Source: Sweltsa coloradensis (lineage: Eukaryota; Arthropoda; Insecta; Plecoptera; Chloroperlidae). Taken from it: 64,000 nucleotides of DNA. Position numbers and translations under genes: made by a program. Below, piece by piece: positions 41,925-52,669 of this stretch (positions are counted from its first letter, which is position 1; the number at the start of each line of letters is the position of its first letter). The notes below the pieces were generated by a model. That model saw only the letters and a program-made list of their open reading frames with translations, had not been told where the DNA came from and made no database searches. The stretch is taken from NCBI GenBank assembly GCA_024449915.1, contig JAMZAV010003112.1, forward strand, positions 1-64,000, written 5' to 3'.

Positions 41925-43360
41925 CCCGGGGCGGAAGGTCTGAGGGTGGTTTAAGGTACTTTTATATATTGACTTTCGATTTCCGCTTGTTAGCCATCAC
42001 GGGTTTGGTGGGTGTACCCACCAGGGGTGACCAAAGTACCCACTGTAAAAATAAAAAATAATCATTTTCGGTGGTAATGGGGCACTCACAAACCTCCCCC
42101 TATGCAGAGCGGAAGGTCTAAGGGTGGTTTTAGGTACTTTCTTATATTGACTTTCGATTTCCGCTTGTAATCTATCACGGTTTTGGTGGGTGTACCCACC
42201 AGGGGTGACCAAAGTACCCACTGTAAAAATTAAAAAATAATTATTTTCGGTGGTAATGGGGCCTTCACAAACCACCCCCTACGCAGGGCGGAAGGTCTAA
42301 GGGGGGTTTTAGGTACTTCTATATATTGACTTTCGATTTCCGCTTGTTAGCCATCACGGTTTTGGTGGGTGTACCCACCAGGGGTGACCAAAGTACCCAC
42401 TGTAAAAATAAAAAAATAATAATTTTCGGTGGTAATGGGGCCTACACAATCCTCCCCCCTACGCAGAGCGGAAGGTCTAAGGGTGGTTTGACGCCCTTAA
42501 ATATATTTAATTTGAGTTTAGTTTGCAAGATATCATGGTTTGGGTGGGTGTTCCTACTAAGGATGACCAAAGTACCTATCGAAAAAATAAAGAATTTTCA
42601 ATTTCTATCGTAAATGGACTTTCCTAAACCTGCCAAAAACCTAGGCCGAAGGTCTAAGGGTAGTTTAAGGTACTTCTATATATCGACTTTTGATTTCTGC
42701 TTGTTATTCGTCACGGTTTTGGTGGGTGTACCCACCAGGGGTGACCAGAATACTTACTTTAAAAATGAAAAATAATACATTTCGGTTGCAAAGGGGTCTT
42801 TCCCCTGCCCCTACGCAGGGCGGAAGGTATGAGGGTGGTTTTAGGTACTTTAATATATTAGTGTAAGTTTATGCTTGTAAGATAAAATGGTTTAGATGGG
42901 TGTACCCACCAGGGATGACTGAAGTACCCACCGTAAAAATACATATCTGTCGATTTATATCATAAATGAAATTTCCTAAACCTTCCCTACAACTGGACCA
43001 GAAGGTCTGGGGTGGTTTTAGGTACTTTGATGTATTGACTTTTGATTTCCACTTGTTATCCGTCATGGTTTTAGTGGGTGTAACCACCAGGGGCGACCAA
43101 AGTACCCGCTGTAAAAGTGAAAAATATTAAATTTCGATCGTAAGCGGTCTTCGTAAAACTCCCCGTACGCAGGGCGGAAGGTCTAAAGGTAATTTTAGAT
43201 ACTTTTATACATTGAGTTTATATTTAAGCTTGTAAGCTGCCTTAACTTTGGTGGGTATACCCACCAGAAGTAAATTAATTTCACCGCGTAAGCCGTAAAC
43301 AATAATAAATGACTAATTTTGCTTGTAAATGAACCAAACATTGACATTTTGCGTTGTACC
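41925..43360. repeat. 177-178-bp tandem array, eight units
   Basis: The unit runs GCGGAAGGTCTAAGGGTGG, GGTACTTTTATATATTGAC, TTTCGATTTCCGCTTGT, then GGTGGGTGTACCCACCAGG, GGTGACCAAAGTACCCAC and an AAAATAAAAAATAAT block. The near-palindrome GGTGGGTGTACCCACC starts at 42007, 42185, 42364, 42543, 42721, 42895, 43073 and 43250 (spacing 178, 179, 179, 178, 174, 178, 177). Units are more diverged towards the right. A further isolated GGTGGGTACACCCAC is at 43575. Confidence 0.9.
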
Positions 43361-44207
43361 CTATCGACTTGTGGTCTAATTAAATTAATTATTTTACTTT
43401 GTAGGGTTGTACAAACGATGACAAACAAATCTATATTTTAAATCTAGCAGCATTAAATTGAATGCCATTTATGACCGAATTGATCCACTTTGGTTGGTGT
43501 AACAAGAACAAATGTATAATAATAATCACTATAGCTGCTATGCTTTAGATGTGGCTTGTTTACTTTCAATATGTTGGTGGGTACACCCACGATGGGATTT
43601 CAAGTTGATTGTATTTGAATATAAAACATGGAATTTATTTTTATTTTTAAAATAGTTTAAAATGCTGCATATTAGCATTGAGTATAGATTAAAGAACATG
43701 AGAAATTATGTAAATCATGTTACTAGACATTAAAATATTGTATAAAGTTTAAATTATACTAGGTGATCAACTAAGATGCAACCCTATCTTTATTAAACTT
43801 GTCGTTTACAAGTCTTGTAATGCTAAATATCAGTAGTAGGTAGCATTAATGCCACACTTTTAATAACAATGTAATGGTACATGCATAATGGCTTATTGCA
43901 TGGTATTCTGTAATGTCAACTTGTAACCGAATAACCCTAAATGGGTTTTGTTGAGAAACCCTACTATGTGTCCATAATAGAAGCCAAAGCGGGAAAATAT
44001 ATTTAACGAAATAAAAAACATGTTATACAAAAATATATAGATAAATTATATAAATGTGCACAATTTGATAATTTGAATGATGAACGAAGCTAACTATCAA
44101 TAGAAGCAATCTGTGTCTACTGTCGCTCGCCTAACTATTTCTCCTTAGATATCTGCATAATGTGCGTAAGCACACACGCACAATATTATTGTAAATCAGT
44201 TTTTTAA

Positions 44208-44241
44208 CTGAATATGAGACGTTAAATAAATAAATAAAACC
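44208..44241 (+). repeat. retroposon 3' tail fragment with (AAAT)n
   Basis: AATATGAGACGTTAAATAAATAAATAAA shares ATATGAGACGTTAA with the 3' end of the 345-bp family but has a different tail. It may be the end of a partner LINE or of a related SINE. Confidence 0.45.
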
Positions 44242-45540
44242 CACATCTTATTCCTTTTTTGAGGTGATTATTATCAGTTCTGATGCAGGGTCGCAGTGGG
44301 CGTTAATCTAGTACCCGAGTTAAATGATAATTCGATACAACGGACTACTAATGTTTTTATGGCCAATTAACACTAAGCAAGAAAATATGGTAAATAATAA
44401 TATAATAACATCATTTATTTGGACAGCGCGGTTACTAAAATGTTGTCAGTAAAAGATTTTGTATATAATAACCTGCTTATGAGCATTTTATAATGTTGCT
44501 ACGAATTACACAACAAAATAATGCCAAGTAGTATATAATATACTGGTCCTTTGAGTTATATGTATTATTATATACATCAATTAATTGAAATTTATTGACG
44601 ATAAAAAATATGCATCTCACTTATAACATATTCAAAAGTAATAGAAACTATTAACTTTTGTAGATTTTTGTAAATTATAATTTGTATTGCACGGATTTGT
44701 ACAGGCAAATTGTACCTATATTGCATGGTAGCCAGCTTAATATGTTTATCTTTGCTTCAATACCGATTGCCTCTTTAAGACTAAATGATTCAGTTAATTA
44801 ATTATAATTTATCCTATTATACAGAACACTTATATAGAATATTTCAACGAAAAAAAAAGTCGTATACATGCAATTTATTCTGTAGTTGCATAAATAATAC
44901 AAAATTTTCTGAACTTTTAAACAATTTAAATTAAACAAATACATAGTTTTTGATCGAAATACATAAAAACTATGCTAATTATATTTATTCAAACTAAATA
45001 TAAACAAAACATCAAACGGTGTGACCATAATTTCAGATTACGGCATGCGGCTTCCCACAGCGAGGTTTTTCGAGTGTTTTTTGACAAATTTGACCCAAAA
45101 TGCATTATTAACATATGCATAAAATTACATATTTTTAATCTACTCATCAAGACCTTTCATTTGAATAGTCACATGCCCATAAAGGAACGAAAAATTTTCA
45201 TGTTGTCCAAAACAGCATAGGGTGCTATCTCCAGATATAGTAATGATAACTCCCTAAAGTTAATTTCTAAAATTCGAAATATTTAATTGAAATGAAATTA
45301 TGAAGAAAAACTAGACCATTTGCGTATAGTTGGCTCTAAAAAAATATTTTTAGTTTTGGGACAAAAATGTTTGGTCACCCCTGGTGGGTACACCCACCAA
45401 AGTCATGATGGCTAACAAGTGAAAATCAAAATGTAATATGAATAGCTTCTCGAAACCACTTTCAAACCTTCCGCCCCGGGGGGGGGGAGGGTTTGGATTA
45501 GCTGGCTCATGGACTATAGCCCTCTATCTAGCCCTAGACA

Positions 45541-45654
45541 TTGGCTTGACCTCTTTTAAGGCAAACAGTAGATTAGGCCCTAGCCAGCTCTGGGACTGTT
45601 GGGGATTTTTTTTGTTGTGGTTCACATTTCGCAACTTCTTATATAATGAGTAAG
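45541..45654. other. spacer, nothing recognised
   Basis: A short unassigned stretch between the satellite-bearing element and a retrotransposon tail fragment. Confidence 0.4.
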
Positions 45655-45725
45655 TTAGTTATTAGGATTTAAGGGCACTAAACACTAAGGTTATTAGTGC
45701 CCGTATTTTCTTTTATAGTGGCGAG
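45655..45725 (-). mobile_element. I-like element, 3' end fragment
   Basis: Shares TTAGTTATTAGG(A/G)TTTAAGGGCAC and AACACTAAGGTTATTAGTGCCCGTATT with the 3' end of the element at 50968. The whole copy is this terminal piece. Confidence 0.7.
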
Positions 45726-45752
45726 TTATTTTAGTTGTTATATTAGTGTTTT

Positions 45753-46254
45753 ATGCAAAGGCGAAGTGATTGTTTCAGTAAAGTGTTTATAATGGCTGGT
45801 AAGCCTAAGCAGCGAAATGACATTGATTTCAAAACTAAACTCAAGATTATTCAAGAGGTATATAACAAAGAATTCAATAAAACGGCGATTGCACAGAAAT
45901 ATAAAATTTCCAAATCTACTCTGTCTACAATAATAATAAAAAAAACGCGTTAAGATAGAAAACTCAGTCAGGCAAGGAGTTCAAGTGCCAGAAAGCAAAA
46001 TACGAAGAAATTGAATTTTTTCACAAGCTCGCGCCGCGAAGATCCCCGTGTCTGGGCCAATTTTTATGGCCAAGGTGGACGCACTGACACTGAGAAGCGG
46101 CATAGACGACTTCAAATGCTCCCAGGGGTGGTTGTGGAGATTGCAGAAACGTTATAACATCGTGTCCCTAGAAATTTGCGGGGAGTCAGAGAAAGTTAAC
46201 GAAGATGATGTGCAAGAATGGCTGGATTCATGGGGTTCATTCATTCAATTATAG
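45753..46254 (+). pseudogene. pogo/Tigger-type (CENP-B) DNA-binding domain, orphan
   Basis: The first helix-turn-helix is readable as KQRNDIDFKTKLKIIQEVYN followed by KTAIAQKYKISKSTLSTII, the psq/CENP-B N-terminal fold. After frame breaks at 45953-46048 comes the second CENP-B-type domain (SGPIFMAKVDALTLRSGIDD, CSQGWLWRLQKRYNI). It stops at 46252 before any DDE catalytic region. In family members these two helix-turn-helix units bind the transposon ends. No catalytic domain is found downstream, so this is a truncated transposase remnant. Confidence 0.8.
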
Positions 46255-46749
46255 TATAAGTAGTTTTAGGGCGCTTTAATGGCAAAGATTATTCGCGCCT
46301 CCAAAATATTTAATTGACCATGTATGTATGTAAAATACGGGAAAAAAGCGTAAATGTGTTTTGTTACAAATCATTGTCATCAAAAGAATTGCCAAGGTCG
46401 ATATATTTGAAGACAGCCAAATCGGTGACAGATATACATGCTTAAGTTGTCATAAGTAGGTAGAGGAGGTAGAAAATGCCAAATTACCAAATCATAATCG
46501 AAATTATAACCAGGAAAACGTTGCCCCCCTAAATCTACATTTACCTCAATTTGTTGATGTAATTTATTAGTATTCGTGTCATATTCAACCTTTGCGGTTA
46601 AAACTCGTTCGAATCAAGTTGTATTGATATTAAATAACTGTATACATATCCTATCAAACTTACTTGTATGGTATTTTGCCATTGGCGATTGGATTGGTTC
46701 TAGAAGCTCTCGTAGGCAACAAGTTTGAAAATTGAAAATTTACACAGGG
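46255..46749. other. nothing recognised
   Basis: AT-rich spacer between the pogo-like remnant and the retrotransposon. Confidence 0.4.
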
Positions 46750-46791
46750 CGGTGCTGTTAAGTACTACTGACCACTACTGACCAAGATGAG

Positions 46792-48281
46792 GTGGCGGCT
46801 ACAGTTCCCCATGGAATTACAACTGTCTCTACAAACATATCCCCGAATCTCCTGGAGATCCCTGCATCCAAGCCCGAAAGTCCAACAGATTTGAAGGTTA
46901 ATGTTAACAAGTCTAAACGCAATTTAAGTATTATTGAGATTAGGTCACAACCCTCTAGGAGCTCAAAAACTAACCATAAATGCATTAAATCTGATCCGAT
47001 CAATGACCATAAATTTTTTCATCTTGTCAAACCTTCAACGGGAATTACGTAACTAGGGACATTTCAAAATCGGGCTTTGTTCAGTCAAGTGTTAGTGTTG
47101 AAAACCGTCCGATATGCTCTATAACCTGCATCCACCATAATGTTCAGAGCATGAGGAAGAAGACGGGGGAAATCGAGTTGATTTTGGCTAATCACTCAGC
47201 AGACGTCTTCTGTGTTAGCGAGCACTGGCTTAATAATGACGAAATTGCCCATTATAAACTCGGAGGGTATACACTTGCCAACAGTTACTGTAGAACTTAC
47301 TCATCTCACGGTGAAACTGCTATCTATATTAAAGACAACAGTATCTGCTCTAAATTCAAGGCTAGACTCGACCTTCAGAAAGTTACTGTGGACAGGCATG
47401 CTGAACTATCTTTAATTGAGTTAACAGCTCTAAAGTTGGTTATAATATCGGCATATAGAACACCTAACAGTGATCTTACTACTTTCCTCAATTGTATGGA
47501 CGAAGTACTCCACCGGATATGCAGGGAAATCATGAAAGTCATTATTGCAGGAGATTTTAATGTGGACCTTGGGGTGGAATCTGCTAATAGAACCTTTTTA
47601 ACCGATTTACTGTCCTCATACAACTGTGTGCCTACTATCCTAGTGCCTATGCGTATTACTGTCAATAGTAGATCTTGCATCGATAATATATTCACAAACA
47701 TGTGCTCTCACTATCGTGCATCAACTCTTGAAACGGGTCTCTCTGATCATGATGGCCAACTTCTCAGCCTAACAGTAGGTGAACAAGTACGGCAACCAGT
47801 TGAGCCAAAGTTTAGTTATAAACAAATCATCTCGGAGCCAAACTCTCAAACTTTTTCTGATTTGCTGTCTAGTGAAGCATGGACACAGTCTGCAAAACAA
47901 ATAACTACAAATGGCAAATACAAAGCATTCATTGATACATTGATGGGTCATTTTGCCAAAGCATTTCCAGTTAAAAGGGTACGAAATAACCCTAGGAAAG
48001 CTACGCCAACTTGGTTCAAGGGTGGAATTTTAAAATCACATAACAGATTAAGATTTCTTGTCAAGACGAGTAGAACGAGAGCTTGCCCTAATGATTTTAA
48101 AGAATTTGTAAAATCATATAGGAAAATTTATAAAAAGACGGTACGGGCAGCCAAGCGAATGTCGGTATCACATTATATCTCACAAGCTACCAATCGAAGC
48201 AAAGCTGTCTGGGACGTTATAAGAACCCACACTAATCAGCAGAAAAAAAAGCAAAAGCACTTTACAAATAAAAGAAATTAA
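46792..48281 (+). pseudogene. retrotransposon N-terminus and AP endonuclease
   Basis: A Ser/Lys-rich N-terminal frame (46792-47052) shifts near 47035 into the endonuclease frame. The catalytic set is visible: HHNVQSM (Asn), CVSEHWL (Glu), ISAYRTPNSD (Tyr/Pro region), IIAGDFNVDLG (Asp-Asn), SCIDNIFTN (Asp) and LSDHDGQ (Asp-His). This is the metal-dependent nuclease that nicks the target to prime reverse transcription. The frame ends at 48281 in an A-rich run where another shift joins it to the RT linker. All key endonuclease residues are kept. Confidence 0.88.
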
Positions 48282-50048
48282 ACAAAACGGGAAAACTCTA
48301 ACTGACAATAAAGAAATAGCCGAAGCTTTTAACAATTATTTTATAAATATTCCGTCTGACCTGATAAAGGACCACGGGATTAGTATAAAGCCAGACCCTC
48401 TAAACATTCTTAAAGATAGTATCCCATACAATGATCATACCATTTTCATGCTACCAACGTACAGAGAAGAAATACATGAAATCGTAACCAACCTAAGCCC
48501 TAAATCAGCTATAGACTGTAATGAGTTATCAGTTAAGTTAATTAAAAAGTGTATAAACCATCTCCTTGATTCTTGTGGATAAATTTAATACTTCACTTAC
48601 CTCGGGGGTTTTTTCCAGATCTAATGAAACTTGCCGTCGTAATTCCTATATATAAGAAGGAGGAGAATAACTCGCTCAATAATTATCGCCCAATAAGTAT
48701 TCTGCCAATTTTCTCAAAAATTTTGGAAAAGATTGTCGCTACACGTCTTTTAAATTTCTTGCAAAAATATGGCCTCCTTTCTGAATTTCAACATGGGTTT
48801 AGGAAAAGTAGATCCACGGCCACTGCAACAGCTTCTATGTTAGATAAAGTTTATAATTCACTGGATAAGGGTTGGGAAACTTTGGGAGTGTTCTTTGATT
48901 TAAGTAAAGCTTTCGATTGTGTGAACCATAATCTACTGATTAGCAAGTTAGAACACTATGGTATCAGAGGAACAGCGGGAACTTGGTTTACCTCATATTT
49001 GTCTTGTCGCAAGCAAAAAGTAGTCATCAATAACAATAAGGAAGCACAGTCAAGCTGGACTATGAACAGCTGCGGAGTGCCCCAAGGCTCTGTGCTAGGT
49101 CCTATATTGTTCTTGGTCCTAATCAATGACCTACCTGCATACTGTAATAGAATAGTTTTGCAGGAGGGTCTCCTGGCTGTTTTATATATGATTCTATTTG
49201 CTTGTGACTCAAGTGCCATCATTTACTGTCCGCATCCAGATTTATTAACGGTCGTTGCAAACAGAATAATAAGCATAATCTGTTTGTGGTTTGGGTCTAA
49301 CGTACTTCATCTTAATGGTGGCAAAACTCAAGTACTTTATTTTAAGATTAAGGGTACAGCTAATGATGCAGAATGCTTGCACAGTAAACCAGGTATTTTA
49401 GTTAATGATAAACAAATAAACCCCATAGATCGTGGAATTTTTCTTGGTTTAATAGTGGATGCTCATTTAACTTGGCGCCCTAATGTTGATGTTTTATGTA
49501 AGCGCCTTAACTCCAATATTTATGCACTTCGTAAATTAGCAACATTAGTAACCCCAGCCGCTCTAAAAGTGGCATATTTTTCTAACTTTCATTCCATCAT
49601 GACTTATGGTTTGCTCTCTTGGGGTTCAGCCTCTAAAGCTCTGTTACACCGTGTCTTACTCCTGCAAAAAAAAGAAGTAAGAATACTCGGTAAGTGTTCT
49701 TACCGAGAAAGCTGCAAGCCTAAGTTCAAAGAGCTAAAAATTTGGACTGTCGCCAATGCTTACATTTACAGTGTTCTTTGCTTTGTTAAGGATAATCCAC
49801 ACATTTACCAAAAAAGCACAGTTCATCACTATAATACGCGACACAAGGATATGCTAGGGTACCCTGTACATAACACGAAGCACCTTGAAAAACACATATT
49901 GTATGTAGGCCGTAAACTGATGAATAATTTACCAAAGGACTTGACGATACAGGATACAATTAAATTTAAATGTAGAGCAAAACAATTTCTCCTTGAAAAC
50001 CCATACTATACCATCGACGAGTTCTTTTCTCATCAGAACACTTGTTAG
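48240..50048 (+). pseudogene. retrotransposon RT with mutated catalytic box
   Basis: The linker (EIKQNGKTLTDNKEIAEAFN) leads through a stop at about 48572 into the RT frame: MKLAVVIPIYKKEENNSLNN, QHGFRKSRS, motif A (GVFFDLSKAFDCVNHN), motif B (CGVPQGSVLGPILF) and motif C. Motif C reads ILFACDSSAI where (F/Y)ADD is expected, so the first catalytic aspartate is Cys. The thumb and C-terminal parts (MTYGLLSWGSASKALLHR, NNLPKDLTIQDTIKF) are intact to the stop at 50048. Even without the shifts the polymerase should be inactive. Confidence 0.88.
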
Positions 50049-50515
50049 CTAACATACCATATGTCAATGTAACAGTACTGCTACTAATACTTTGTCTGGG
50101 TTTAAGCTGCCTATATGGTGGGATTGTTATAATGTATCGTGTTGACTGTTATTAACTCGGATGCCGTTGGTTAATATTATCATAATTGACTTTGCTTTGT
50201 CTTAATTGTATACTAGACCTAAGTAAATGAGTGTTTATTCAACCTAACGCTTAATGCTTTATAGTGTTTACTAATTATTATTGTGTACTGTTTGTCCTGA
50301 ACCTGAATGGTCAAGTTAACATTGTTCAATGGTAATCTTATCTTATCTTATAACATATCTATATCTTATAATCTTACACTATCTACATCTATTTGTAACC
50401 ATGGTTAGGTGGAAGAATGATCTCTCAATGATTGAACCTCGCCATTTTTGTTTCCTACATTTTCCACGTGTAACATGTAATGTATTGTAAACAAAATAAA
50501 GCTACTTACTTACTA

Positions 50516-50672
50516 GAGCCTGTCATATAGGCCTAGGCTTGTTTGTAGCTCCCTCATTTCCGTTAATTTAAATCCCACTCTGGCCACTAACAAATTCCAT
50601 GGTGCTATATGTAGTACAGTGATGGTCTTCAGTCATGGCAAGTAGGTTCAACAGTTTCTTTATAAATTACAG
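50516..50672. other. intron-like sequence before the MSANT-like exon
   Basis: A short spacer ending in a polypyrimidine-AG acceptor (TTTATAAATTACAG). Confidence 0.4.
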
Positions 50673-50966
50673 GACATGAGGAACCCAGCATCGGGCCTCT
50701 CCACTGAGGGGGAAACATTAACGGCCACAAACTGGCCTTATTACGAGGTCCTCGATTCATTTTTAAGTGAACGTCACAACATTAATCCTCCTTTCCTGAT
50801 TGATTCCTCTGCCTCATCTTCCCCTAAATATAACTCCAGCTCTCCCCCATGTCAATCATCTTCTTCCTATCATCATCCCCCGACCTTTCAAATTATATAT
50901 TTTTAAACAGTTCGTCCTCCTTTTCCACTCCATTCTTACCTCCACAACCAAAATCTGGCAGCTCTA
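50673..50966 (+). pseudogene. Myb/SANT-like (MSANT) gene exon, interrupted
   Basis: After the acceptor at 50671-50672, the frame gives MRNPASGLSTEGETLTATNW and PYYEVLDSFLSERHNINPPF, then a Ser/Pro-rich stretch to a stop at 50906. A shift restores a Ser/Pro-rich frame up to about 50966, where a retrotransposon end begins. The W-(P/K)-(Y/F)-(Y/F)-x2-(L/M)-D-x2-L pattern followed by a Ser/Pro linker is typical of the end of animal MSANT/MADF DNA-binding modules. The assignment is moderate because only the end of the domain is here. Confidence 0.45.
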
Positions 50967-50967
50967 T

Positions 50968-51905
50968 TAGTTAGTTAGTTATTAGGGTTTAAGGGCACAC
51001 AACACTAAGGTTATTAGTGCCCGTATTCTCTTTTAGAGTGATGTGTAATTTTTAGATTCTATTATACAGCTTTGTTGATTTCAGATATTTAAAAACATTG
51101 GTTATATTCTCAGATTCATCAGATAAAATTTCTTTTAAATTAGGTTTAGAGTTTAAAATTATTCCTCTCGTCCATGTGTTGGGGACATTCTATTAAAATG
51201 TGCTTAACAGTTAAAATCTCACCACACTGCTCACATAGGGGTGGATCTTCGCCTCTTAGAAGGTATCCTTGAGTGAGATGTGTGTGTCCAATGCGTAGAC
51301 GGGTCAGAACAACCTCTTCGCGTCGAGAAGAGCGCCGTCTTTTATTTCACGAAGCTTATTATTTTGCATGATATGCCATTCTTTGCACCACTTTTCTTTA
51401 AGTTTGAGTTTGAAGAATGCTTTTATATCAGGCGTTACAACTAAATGGCAATCAACTTGTGTTTTGTTACCAGCTTCTTTGGCACTTTGGTCGGCAACAT
51501 CATTTCCTAAAATACCAGAATGACCAGGGACCCAACAAAAAACTATTGATTTTTGTTTTGCAGCAAGTTTCGACAATATTAGGTGTATTTTATTAATTAA
51601 TGGGTGTGAAGTGTTAATTTGGCAAATAGCCTCTAGTGAACTTAAAGAATCCGTGCACACTAAGAATTTGGTGTCCTTACTATCAAGAGCAAACAGGAGG
51701 CTTTGTAGAATTGCAAACAGTTCTGCATTGTAGACGCTGTATGTGGAATGAAGTTTAAAGTTGAAGTTGTTGCTCTCCGTTGTAAAGGCAGAGCCGACTG
51801 AAATGTTCACTTTTGAACCGTCTGTAAAAATATTTCTGAAATCTTTGTAGTTGTATCGGATTTCGTTGAATAGTGCTTGATATATACCCTTTGAAGCGCC
51901 TTCAG
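50968..51905 (-). pseudogene. I-like retrotransposon 3' end with RNase H
   Basis: The RNase H fold is complete: NIFTDGSKVNISVGSAF (Asp), VYNAELFAIL (Glu), FLVCTDSLSSL (Asp) and CWVPGHSGILGNDVADQSA (His, Asp). It is followed by KEKWCKEWHIMQNNKLREIK, a stop near 51304, the same C-x2-C...H...C knuckle region as at 33.6 kb, and a 3' UTR ending in a TAAC-type tail at 50968. This RNase H degrades element RNA in hybrids. The copy is 5'-truncated near 51905, where oppositely oriented RT sequence begins, and has no polymerase. Confidence 0.87.
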
Positions 51906-52112
51906 CTGGACAACCGGTATGTTTTCTTGGGTAGGGGTGCCAAGAGTGGAGTGCTGCTGCGCCCTCCTTTTGCGCGAACACTGGCTTATCAAAGGTCATT
52001 CTACCAGAGAGCTGCCAGTGTTTGGAACTCCCTGCCTTTGGACATTCGTGAGTCACGGATCTCTGATAAGGCGTTTAAAAGGGCCCACCACCGCTCCAAC
52101 GCCGTAAGGTGA
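51906..52112 (+). pseudogene. non-LTR RT, extreme C-terminal fragment
   Basis: GRGAKSGVLLRPPFARTLAY and QRSFYQRAASVWNSLPLDIR match the end of the RT ORF at 52670-54690 (TGVLLIPPRARTSAY and RSVSLWNLL). This is therefore a second copy of that family reduced to its last 70 residues. The minus-strand frame across this stretch is only the read-through of the neighbouring RNase H ORF. Confidence 0.75.
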
Positions 52113-52668
52113 CGCATCACAGGAAAGAATTAGTGGTTTCTGCAAACTATAGTGAACCGACACTTGATCTGAGCTGACCAGTCGCTTTGATTGTTGAAAA
52201 CAATCTTCATGCTCAGTCGTCCAGTTCCACGGTGTTTTTCGACTCTTCAGAGCATACAAAGGTGCCATCTTGGTTGCCATATGAGGAATATAACGCTCAG
52301 GAAATTAAAAAACCAAGGAACGATTCAAGCTCTTCGATGTTCTTAGGCGAAGGTGCATCCAACAACGCCTTCACCTTCTCATCAGTAGGATGAATGCCTG
52401 CTGCATCGATTCGGAATCCTAGAAGCTCCACAGTATCTAGAGCGAATCGACATTTCGATAATTTTAGTCTCAATCCAGCTTGCCGAATACGTTCGAGCAC
52501 AGCTCGTGTACGCCTCCCGAGTTCTTCCAGGGTGAAACCCGAGATAAAAAATATCTTCTAAGAACACGACAACCCTTTCAAGACCCTTTAGTGTCTCCAT
52601 TAAACGTTGAAAAATGGCAGCTGATGACGCCAGCCCGAATGGTAAACGCCTCATCCGGAATAACCCCA
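52113..52668 (-). pseudogene. pol: Ty3/Gypsy RT/RNase H fragment
   Basis: Minus-strand frames read FRMRRLPFGLASSAAIFQRL, ERVVVFLEDIF (the YxDD region, with Glu replacing the first Asp), RIRQAGLRLKLSKCRFA, VELLGFRIDAAGIHPTDEK, then KMAPLYALKSRKTPWNW and PLILSCDASPYGVGAV (start of RNase H). This is the RT palm/thumb to RNase H start of a Gypsy element. It corresponds to the module deleted from the 10.2-kb element, though I cannot say they are the same family. It is frameshifted and bounded on both sides by non-LTR sequence. Confidence 0.85.
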
Positions 52669-52669
52669 G

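Larger units (their letters stand above)
41871..45540. mobile_element. 3.7-kb element with short inverted ends and internal satellite
   Basis: The left end reads CTATAGGGC...GAGCCAACTG...CCTCCCCCCCCCGGGGCGGAAGG. The right end, inverted, reads CTATAG...TGAGCCAGCT...CCTCCCCCCCCCGGGGCGGAAGG (about 45528 back to 45465). One satellite unit follows the right terminus in inverted orientation (45365-45470), while eight follow the left in tandem. The interior (43.4-45.3 kb) is AT-rich and non-coding. It begins only ten bases after the splice donor of the interrupted exon. It resembles satellite-bearing non-autonomous elements known from molluscs and insects; the superfamily is unassigned. Confidence 0.7.
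46750..50515 (+). mobile_element. non-LTR retrotransposon, near full length
   Basis: One frame-broken polyprotein is readable in order: a short N-terminal region, an AP-type endonuclease, a linker, reverse transcriptase and a C-terminal region. A 470-bp 3' UTR follows, with AATAAA near 50496 and a terminal ACTTACTTACT tail. It belongs to the same clade as the 24.1-kb fragment, judged by the YGLxxWG...LxKKxxRI region. Frames shift near 47035 and 48250, so it is inactive. The 5' end is placed loosely. Confidence 0.85.

Noticed and set aside
41925..43360. CRISPR array
   Set aside because: Regularly spaced repeats, but the whole 177-bp unit is conserved and there are no unique spacers; the genome is eukaryotic. 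It is a satellite.
45365..45490. Separate MITE at the right end of the satellite element
   Set aside because: It is the inverted terminus of the same 41.87-45.54 kb element: same C9/G9 block and the same unit sequence.
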